Assembly: GCA_022704885.1 (NCBI GenBank)
Contig: JAKJFO010000066.1
Span: forward strand, 1-19,029
Length of the DNA: 19,029 bases
Origin: Candidatus Rifleibacteriota bacterium
GTDB taxonomy: Bacteria; Riflebacteria; Ozemobacteria; Ozemobacterales; Ozemobacteraceae
Direction of reading: 5' to 3'
Under the pieces are notes generated by a model. That model was given only the letters and a program-made list of their open reading frames with translations. It ran no database searches and was not told the origin of the DNA. This document shows positions 13,675 to 19,029 of the stretch, piece after piece; the first letter of the stretch is position 1, and the number at the start of each line of letters is the position of its first letter. A program made the position numbers and the translations under genes.

Positions 13675-15018
13675 TCAGGCGGCTTTGTGCCGGATAAAAT
13701 ATTCGGCTTCGCGCGCATAGTTCGATTCAGGCACCAGTTCGGTGATGCGGCGAAAACGATCGAGGCTGTCAGGCAGTCGCAGTTTGCGCTCGAGCTGACC
13801 CAGCCGCAGAAGAATTTCGGGGCTTTCACTGCCCAGTTCTACAGCACGTTTAAGCGCCTGCTGTTCTTCTTCAGCGTTGCCGAGAGCGTTGTAAACCTTT
13901 GCCAGACCACCGAATACCTTTGCATTGTTCTCATTGATCATAAGCGTACGACGATACTCTTCGATGGCACTTCGGAAATCGCCACGACCGGCATAAAGGT
14001 CGCCAAGAATGCGGTGCCCCTCGACATGACCTGGATGCAGACGAAAAAGCTGGTCAAGAGCTTTCTCAGCCTTTTCATGCTCTCCAAGGTCGATCATCAG
14101 TGAGGCAGCGCGCAGAAGAAATTCTGGTCGTTCTGGTGCAATCACAACCAGTCGACGATAGACATCTCTCGCCATATCAGGCTCGCCTGCGGTTTCGTAG
14201 ACTTCCGCCAGGCTTTTGAGATAAGAAACGTTGTTCTCATCGAGGTCGAGCAGCTTTTCCAACGTGACGATAGCATGGTCGTATTCATGCTGCTTGAAAT
14301 AACACTGGGCCATCAGATACATCGAACGCTGAGCAAGATCAGACTGGCGCAGCGAAACACGGAAGTGTTCTGCTGCCATTTTGTATTTGCGCTGCCTGAA
14401 ATAGCAGCTGGCAAGGTTAAAATGCGCATCAAAAGCGCCCGGATTATTCGAAATGATTTTGCGGAAACAGGCGACAGCCGCAGAAACATCGTTCTGTCTA
14501 AGCTGCAGAGTGCCAAGCGAAAAGAGCGCAGCTTCGAGATCCGGCCAGGTTTCGAGAATCAGCCTGTATTGAGCGATGGCACCGCTTATATCACCATAGC
14601 GCTTCAACATTTCAGCCAGTGACAGACGGATTTCAGCTTTGTCAGGCGCAGCATTGGCGGCGCGCATCATGAACGAAACCTGCTTTTCGACACTGCCCTG
14701 TGCTTCATGCAGACGGGCCATGGCAATAAAGGCAGCAGTCATACCGGGTCGTAGTTCGAGAGCACGTTCGATGTTGTAAGTAGCATCTTCGTAAGCGCCA
14801 CGACGAACCTGGCAGTCGGCCAGCTCGACCATCATCTGTACGTTGTCTGGTTCGATTTTGAGAATTTTTTCGATCACCGCTTCTGCATCGCGGTTGTTGC
14901 CGTTACGCATATAGAGCCGTGAAAGCCTCTGCAGCAGATCGAGATCGGCCGGATTCTGCCGGCTCTTTTCTTCGAGCTGACCAAGCAGCCCGTTCATGTC
15001 TCCGGGGCGTTGCAGCAT
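13675..15018 (-). CDS. Soluble tetratricopeptide-repeat protein
   Basis: 447 residues built almost entirely of TPR units in 34-residue register. Examples are PADLDLLQRLSRLYMRNGNN, AFDAHFNLASCYFRQRKYKM, VEGHRILGDLYAGRGDFRSA and AKVFGGLAKVYNALGNAEEE; about a dozen repeats are visible. There is no signal peptide, membrane segment or catalytic domain, so it is probably a cytoplasmic scaffold; the partner is unknown. ATG 15018 has AGAGG nine nt upstream. An in-frame ATG at 14997 has GGAG only 2 nt away and is less likely. The gene lies 92 nt downstream of rpe on the same strand and may be a distal part of the rlmN-rpe transcription unit or independent of it. It converges on the peptidase-like gene. 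Confidence 0.85.
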   Translation of the reverse strand: MLQRPGDMNGLLGQLEEKSRQNPADLDLLQRLSRLYMRNGNNRDAEAVIEKILKIEPDNVQMMVELADCQVRRGAYEDATYNIERALELRPGMTAAFIAMARLHEAQGSVEKQVSFMMRAANAAPDKAEIRLSLAEMLKRYGDISGAIAQYRLILETWPDLEAALFSLGTLQLRQNDVSAAVACFRKIISNNPGAFDAHFNLASCYFRQRKYKMAAEHFRVSLRQSDLAQRSMYLMAQCYFKQHEYDHAIVTLEKLLDLDENNVSYLKSLAEVYETAGEPDMARDVYRRLVVIAPERPEFLLRAASLMIDLGEHEKAEKALDQLFRLHPGHVEGHRILGDLYAGRGDFRSAIEEYRRTLMINENNAKVFGGLAKVYNALGNAEEEQQALKRAVELGSESPEILLRLGQLERKLRLPDSLDRFRRITELVPESNYAREAEYFIRHKAA

Positions 15019-15038
15019 ATTTGTTTGCCTCTATCTTT

Positions 15039-15104
15039 GGGCTCGTGTTCGTAATCGCAATCGTAATCGATTCTATCGATCTCCAACGAATCGACCAGGA
15101 GCCC
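15039..15104. repeat. Spacer with nested inverted repeats between rpe and the TPR gene
   Basis: GGGCTC (15039-15044) can pair with GAGCCC (15099-15104). Inside are TCGATTC (15067-15073) with GAATCGA (15088-15094), and ATCGAT-TCT-ATCGAT (15066-15080). A GTAATCG/CAATCG tandem-like stretch lies at 15051-15069. No T-tract follows on the minus strand, so it is not a standard terminator. It may be an RNA structure or a repeat remnant. Confidence 0.5.
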
Positions 15105-15110
15105 TTATAT

Positions 15111-15767
15111 TTACAGGCTGTGCACTTCCTGCGCCAGACGCTTTTTGTCTTCAGCCGCAAAAAATGCCGAACCCATAACTAATATATCGGCACCAGCCGC
15201 GCTAATCTTTTGCGCATTCTGCAAACTTATTCCGCCATCGACCTGAATCAGCGTTTTCAGGCCTTTTGTGTCGATCATCGCCCGCAATCTACTGATTTTG
15301 TCGAGCAGGGGTTCGATGAATTTCTGGCCGCCAAAACCAGGATTGACAGACATCAGCAATACCTGGTCGCACTCTTCGAGAACGTGCTCGATCGAGCACA
15401 AAGGCGTCTGCGGATTCAGCGTAATGCCAGAAGCCAGCCCCATCTCGCGAATTGCAGTCAGATAACGATGTGCATGGCGGCAGGCTTCGATATGAAAGGT
15501 GATACGGTCAGCCCCTGCGTCACGCCAGGCCTCGAGCCAGCGCTCGGGTGTTTCGATCATCAGATGCACATCGAACGGCAGCCTCGTGTGTTTTCGATAG
15601 GCCTTGATCAATGGCGGCCCAAATGTCAGATTCGGCACAAAATGGCCATCCATGACATCGACATGCACCCAGTCGGCACCTGAATCTTCAAGGGTTTTCA
15701 ACTCTTCTGCCATGCGCGCAAAATCGGCTGACAGAATCGAAGGAGCGAGCAATATCTTTCTGGTCAT
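15111..15767 (-). CDS. rpe: Ribulose-phosphate 3-epimerase
   Basis: 218 residues, the usual size. It interconverts D-ribulose 5-phosphate and D-xylulose 5-phosphate in the pentose phosphate and Calvin pathways, as a cytosolic TIM barrel. Landmarks are LLAPSILSADF (6-16), VHVDVMDGHFVPNLTFGP (34-51) with metal ligands H35 and D37, FDVHLMIETPERW with H68, MSVNPGFGGQKFI (139-151) and IQVDGGIS with D177. All active-site residues are present. The start MTRKILLAPS at ATG 15767 lies 4 nt after the kinase-like stop, with GGTGA spanning that stop. An in-frame ATG at 15803 would add 12 residues overlapping the upstream gene and is unlikely. Its position after the kinase-like gene mirrors the rpe position in Firmicute prkC loci. 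Confidence 0.96.
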   Translation of the reverse strand: MTRKILLAPSILSADFARMAEELKTLEDSGADWVHVDVMDGHFVPNLTFGPPLIKAYRKHTRLPFDVHLMIETPERWLEAWRDAGADRITFHIEACRHAHRYLTAIREMGLASGITLNPQTPLCSIEHVLEECDQVLLMSVNPGFGGQKFIEPLLDKISRLRAMIDTKGLKTLIQVDGGISLQNAQKISAAGADILVMGSAFFAAEDKKRLAQEVHSL

Positions 15768-15771
15768 GGGT

Positions 15772-17007
15772 TCACCAGAACAATATGAGCAATACCATGA
15801 CAATGAGGCAGAGCCCCATAAAAATCACCGGATTGCGTAGCCAGTGAGCCTCTTCGGCACCCTGCCAGACTTCTGTGCGGGCTTCATTCTCAACCTTGTT
15901 CGGCTTGAGCAGGCGCAGATGCGGCCGTCTGGTTTTGCGGGCCGAATCAGTGTCAACCGCATCATCAGCCGAAGGCAGATCTCTGCCTGAATTATCGACA
16001 ACCAGAGCCAGATTGCCTTCGATCACGGGCTGGGCAAAGCCTGCAACCGCAGAACTCTCAGCCTGTTCACTGCCGGCGGCCTGTGCTGACACGGCTGTCA
16101 TTGTGCGCGGCACGGTGTTCTCGACCGCAACAGCCGGCATATTCATGTTCACATTTGACATGCGGCCGTTGAGAGCATCGACAACCTGCGAAGCCATCGA
16201 AAGCTGGCGGGACTTGCTGCGTATGCTGTTGCTTCTGATGATTCCGGAAAGATCGGCAAGCGCCTTGAGAAACTCTTCGTGACTGTTGAAGCGCGATTTC
16301 ATATCCCGGGTAAGAGTGCTGCGCACGAAGTCGACGACCCGTGTAAGCTGTTCTGGCGCCAGATCAGCATGCCTGATGCGCAGGCGCTGCTCGAGTTTCA
16401 TATCCCACAGCTCGTTGACACCACCACGACGCCGAATCAGCGATTCGCCCGTCAACATTTCGTAAAACGTACCGCCGAGAAAGAACAGGTCGGAATGGAT
16501 GCCCGAGGTTGCCGATCGTGGACTGCTGCTGGCGAGCTTGAGTCGCGGATGTGTGAATGAAAGCACCGTGATCTTGCCATCGCTGCCGCGAAGAACGTTC
16601 GAAAGCTTGATGGTGCGGCATTCAATATTCTGATCGGCAGCGTGCTGCAGCACCGTTGCCAGTTCCTGAATGATCCGGCAGCATTCGGCAAAACTGAGAG
16701 TTTCGTTTCTGATGATGTTATAGAGTTCATCACCCTTAACCAGCTGAGACACGACATATGGCCGGTCGCCATACATGTCGACATCCAGTACTTCAGCAAT
16801 GAGCGGGTGCGACAGACTTGCGAACGATCTGATCTCGTCGCTGAATCCTTTAACGCGCTCAGAATTGCAGGCCATCTGCTCTTTGAGAATCTTGATTACC
16901 ACGGTCGTAGCAGTATCCAGCTCGGTCGCGGTAAAGATTTCGTACATGTGACTTTCAGAGAAAGCAGCTTCTACTCTGTACTTTCCGTTAATTACTTCTC
17001 CGATCAT
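15772..17007 (-). CDS. Membrane-anchored PknB/PrkC-like pseudokinase
   Basis: 411 residues. Residues ~8-255 are a Hanks-type kinase fold: VVIKIL with Lys39, DEIRSFASLSHPLIAEVLDV with Glu58 in helix C, catalytic-loop region IECRTIKLSNVLR (128-140) and the F-helix segment HSDLFFLGGTFYEMLTG (171-187). Key catalytic residues differ. HRD reads C130-R131-T132, so the base Asp is Thr. DFG reads S150-F151-T152, so the Mg-binding Asp is Ser. The P-loop EAAFSESHMYEIF lacks GxGxxG. Lys134 and Asn137 remain. A low-complexity linker follows and a C-terminal membrane helix (IFMGLCLIVMVLLILFW) ends the protein, leaving no extracellular sensor domain. SD AGGAGG is 5 nt from ATG 17007. It lies 27 nt after the PASTA gene. 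Role inferred: scaffold or ATP-independent signal relay partnered with the PASTA protein. Confidence 0.85.
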   Translation of the reverse strand: MIGEVINGKYRVEAAFSESHMYEIFTATELDTATTVVIKILKEQMACNSERVKGFSDEIRSFASLSHPLIAEVLDVDMYGDRPYVVSQLVKGDELYNIIRNETLSFAECCRIIQELATVLQHAADQNIECRTIKLSNVLRGSDGKITVLSFTHPRLKLASSSPRSATSGIHSDLFFLGGTFYEMLTGESLIRRRGGVNELWDMKLEQRLRIRHADLAPEQLTRVVDFVRSTLTRDMKSRFNSHEEFLKALADLSGIIRSNSIRSKSRQLSMASQVVDALNGRMSNVNMNMPAVAVENTVPRTMTAVSAQAAGSEQAESSAVAGFAQPVIEGNLALVVDNSGRDLPSADDAVDTDSARKTRRPHLRLLKPNKVENEARTEVWQGAEEAHWLRNPVIFMGLCLIVMVLLILFW

Positions 17008-17012
17008 TTCTG

Positions 17013-17018
17013 CCTCCT
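17013..17018 (-). promoter_or_regulatory. Strong ribosome binding site AGGAGG of the pseudokinase gene
   Basis: AGGAGG lies 5 nt upstream of ATG 17007 in the 27-nt gap after the PASTA stop. It confirms the start and indicates efficient independent initiation despite operon organisation. Confidence 0.8.
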
Positions 17019-17034
17019 GAATGACTGGCCAGCT

Positions 17035-18195
17035 TTATGGCTCGATTCTTCTTTCTTCTATAGGAACATCGTTGATATATATCTGTACTTTACTATTCGG
17101 CACGAGAGGGACCTTAACCTTAACAAGTTCGAGCGGTTTGTGCGCACCGGCATAAACCTGCTGTCGCCCGGTATCGGTGATATGAATGAACTTGACCTCT
17201 TTGGGCATGAACCCGTCGGGCATGACGAAAGTCATTTCCCGTTCGGCAACGCTTTGAACGCGTGGCGGCGTTACCGGCTGCGGTACAGTAACATTGTCGC
17301 CGGCAATGAGAATTTTCGGCGGTTCTGTTGTGGGAGTCGGGGCTGAGGAAGGAGCCGGCGTCGGCTTGTTGACGACCGGTTGCGTGACTGCGCCGGCGTA
17401 AGCTTCGAAGCGTCTGAGATCTTCGGTTGTTGCCGTGCCCGGATCTTCACCTGACGAAACCAGAAAACTGATGACATCACCCTTGCGCACTGCCGTATAA
17501 GGTGCCGGGCTGGTCGAGATAACCTGGAACTTCGGCCGGTTTGCATCTGGCTTGGAAAAAATCCGACCGAAATTGAAACCCCAGGCTTTGAGCCGGTTCT
17601 TGCCCTCATCGAGCGAGATTCCGACCAGACTGGGCAGCGGATAAGACTCGGGACGACGACCAAGACTGATCAGCAGATCGACTTCCTTGTTGACACCGTA
17701 TTCTTCTGATGGCAGAGGCGACTGACCAACGATACGATCAGGCGCAATCTTGTCAGAAAAAATGTAGGCGCGGTCGCCTATCGACAACTGCGAATTCATC
17801 AATGCCATGTCGACTTCGCGCATATTAGCACCGATCAGATCCGGCACATTGACCTTCTGCAATCCCAGTGAAATCGAGAGAAGCACTTTCTTGCCCGGCT
17901 TCACAACTGTTCCCGGCTCTGGAAACTGCGCGATAACATGATCCTTGGGCTGGCGGTCGTCGAATTTTTCGTCACGACGAACGATTTCGATGCCTTCCGG
18001 CTGACTCTTGTAAATTTCGGCAATATGGCGACCGCGAAAATCAGGAACGATAACGGTGCCACCGCGATTGAAAAAGTCGTTGAGCTTCTGGTATGCGAAA
18101 AAGACACCCGCAACCACGGTAATGACGAGAATAAGAATCAGTATCGTCATCTTCAACAGAATCGAAATACAGGATTCGCCACTTTTCTTAGACAT
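17035..18195 (-). CDS. PASTA-domain membrane protein without kinase domain
   Basis: 386 residues. A short cytoplasmic head is followed by one membrane helix (TILILILVITVVAGVFFAY, ~17-35) and three PASTA units at ~47-111, 114-179 and 186-249. Each starts with VPDxxG-like text (IVPDFRGRHIAEI, NVPDLIGANMREV, PLPSLVGISLDEG) and ends in a Q/S-P...V..G..V.L..S pattern (AQFPEPGTVVKPGKKVLLSISLG is the first). A Pro/Thr/Ser-rich linker (~275-293) leads to a C-terminal ~90-residue region of beta character ending IYINDVPIEERR. PASTA domains bind muropeptides or lipid II in PrkC/PknB. Here the domain stands alone while a kinase-like protein is encoded next door. ATG 18195 overlaps the rlmN stop by 8 nt, with AGGA ahead of it. 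Confidence 0.9.
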   Translation of the reverse strand: MSKKSGESCISILLKMTILILILVITVVAGVFFAYQKLNDFFNRGGTVIVPDFRGRHIAEIYKSQPEGIEIVRRDEKFDDRQPKDHVIAQFPEPGTVVKPGKKVLLSISLGLQKVNVPDLIGANMREVDMALMNSQLSIGDRAYIFSDKIAPDRIVGQSPLPSEEYGVNKEVDLLISLGRRPESYPLPSLVGISLDEGKNRLKAWGFNFGRIFSKPDANRPKFQVISTSPAPYTAVRKGDVISFLVSSGEDPGTATTEDLRRFEAYAGAVTQPVVNKPTPAPSSAPTPTTEPPKILIAGDNVTVPQPVTPPRVQSVAEREMTFVMPDGFMPKEVKFIHITDTGRQQVYAGAHKPLELVKVKVPLVPNSKVQIYINDVPIEERRIEP

Positions 18196-19029
18196 TTTCT
18201 TTTCCTGCCAGCTGTCCGCAGGCAGCCAGTATTTCCTGCCCGCGTGATTTTCTTACCGTTACCGCAATGCCGGCTTTTTTGAGAATGCGACGATACTCTT
18301 TTTCGTTCGCCGCCGAAGCCGGCTGATACTTTGCCCCGGGAAAGTGATTGAAACGAACTATGTTGACATGTACTATCAGCCCCTCACAAAAATTGACCAG
18401 ATTGAGAGCATCATTGTATTGATCGTTGATGTTGTGCAGAAGAACCATTTCAAGTGTCACCCGGCGGCCGGTGCGGGCACAGTAGGTGCCAATCGCATCT
18501 CTGAGACGGGTAAGCGGGTAACGTTTGTTGATGGGAACCAGTGTATTGCGGCCATTGTCGTCGGCAACATGCAGAGAAACTGCGAGATTGACCTCGCCGG
18601 GTCGTTCGATCAGTTCCATGATGCCTTCGATAACGCCAGAAGTGGAAATGGTAATGCGGCGGGTCGCCATAGCCAGACCCTGCGGGTCGGTCAGCATGTC
18701 GATCGCATCAAACAGGGCACGGCGATTGTAAAACGGCTCGCCCATTCCCATGAATACTATATTCGTCGGCTTGACGCCGGTGCGTTTGACCAGAATCATC
18801 ACCTGCAGAAGAATCTCTTCAGCCGACAGGTTACGGGTAAAGCCGGATTCGCCAGTGCGACAGAACAGACAACCGACCGGACAACCAACCTGAGTTGACA
18901 GACAGAAGGTCATCGAATCTTCATCAGGAATCGCGACCGCTTCGATCAAAGCTTCATCAGCCAGCTTCAGCACTACCTTGCAGGTGCCATCGCTGTCTTT
19001 GAGAAAACGATGAACCGGCGGCAGGATTC
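18188..19029 (-). CDS. rlmN: 23S rRNA (adenine2503-C2)-methyltransferase RlmN, 5' end outside window
   Basis: The frame is open to the window edge, giving ~280 of the usual ~350 residues; about 75 N-terminal residues are missing. Radical SAM methyltransferase that methylates C2 of A2503 in 23S rRNA and A37 of some tRNAs. Visible landmarks: DSDGTCKVVLKLAD, MTFCLSTQVGCPVGCLFCRTG with the CX3CX2C cluster (C-PVG-C-LF-C), and GESGFTRNLSAEEILLQV. Further on are VFMGMGEPFYN, RRITISTSGV, LAVSLHVADDNGRNTLVPINK and the C-terminal VRKSRGQEILAACGQL carrying the methylated Cys. The first Cys of MTFC is the likely resolving residue. All catalytic residues are present. The GTG at 18973 is internal, because conserved residues continue upstream of it. 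Confidence 0.96.
   Translation of the reverse strand, partial: ILPPVHRFLKDSDGTCKVVLKLADEALIEAVAIPDEDSMTFCLSTQVGCPVGCLFCRTGESGFTRNLSAEEILLQVMILVKRTGVKPTNIVFMGMGEPFYNRRALFDAIDMLTDPQGLAMATRRITISTSGVIEGIMELIERPGEVNLAVSLHVADDNGRNTLVPINKRYPLTRLRDAIGTYCARTGRRVTLEMVLLHNINDQYNDALNLVNFCEGLIVHVNIVRFNHFPGAKYQPASAANEKEYRRILKKAGIAVTVRKSRGQEILAACGQLAGKENV

Noticed and set aside
15051..15069. CRISPR-like or microsatellite array
   Set aside because: Only two or three imperfect units of TAATCG/CAATCG are present, with no spacers and no neighbouring cas genes.
15768..15803. Longer rpe start at 15803
   Set aside because: It would overlap the pseudokinase by 32 nt and add residues (MSWYCSYCSGEP) not found in the epimerase family.
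16642..17346. 234-codon open frame on the plus strand
   Set aside because: It runs antisense across the pseudokinase and the PASTA gene, both of which have strong domain evidence.

Overview
The window is a gene-dense bacterial chromosome segment of about 50% GC with no tRNA, rRNA, CRISPR array or insertion sequence that I can see. It encodes type IV pilus parts (PilT, a prepilin and a prepilin-peptidase-like protein), several TPR proteins, and a PASTA protein with a kinase-like partner. Bacterial Shine-Dalgarno sites and sigma70-type promoters are visible. The set is compatible with a deep-branching Gram-negative or candidate-phylum lineage, for example Riflebacteria-like, but that placement is inference and the sequence alone does not fix the taxon.

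Layout. (1) 1-1530, plus strand: the 3' part of pilT, then a SAM methyltransferase with an N-terminal four-cysteine domain. (2) 1603-9586, minus strand: a tight five-gene operon. In transcription order it holds a polytopic PTPS-related membrane protein, a family-2 glycosyltransferase, a B12-binding radical SAM enzyme, a long-form glutamine-dependent asparagine synthetase/amidotransferase, and a TMTC-like membrane protein with TPRs. Gaps are 2-7 nt, or there is an overlap, so this reads as one surface-glycan or glycolipid module. (3) 9776-11488, plus strand: a divergent paralogue of the first operon gene, converging on a small methyltransferase (12063-11494, minus). (4) 12192-13539, plus strand: a pilin gene with a near-consensus promoter, strong SD and terminator, then a prepilin-peptidase-like gene whose Cys4 domain is intact but whose aspartyl protease motifs look degenerate. 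(5) 13675-15018, minus strand: a soluble TPR protein. (6) 15111-19029, minus strand: rlmN (5' end beyond the window), PASTA protein, pseudokinase and rpe.

The last block resembles the Firmicute order rlmN-prpC-prkC-rsgA-rpe. Here the PASTA sensor and the kinase-like domain are separate membrane proteins, the kinase-like protein has lost its catalytic Asp, its DFG Asp and its Gly-rich loop, and the PP2C phosphatase and RsgA are absent. I regard this split, apparently kinase-dead PASTA locus as the most notable system here, followed by the five-gene glycan operon.

Intergenic regions are all shorter than 200 bp. They hold a dispersed repeat with a TCATTGCGAG core (three copies), a perfect 32-bp palindrome after the pilin terminator, and a structured spacer between rpe and the TPR gene.
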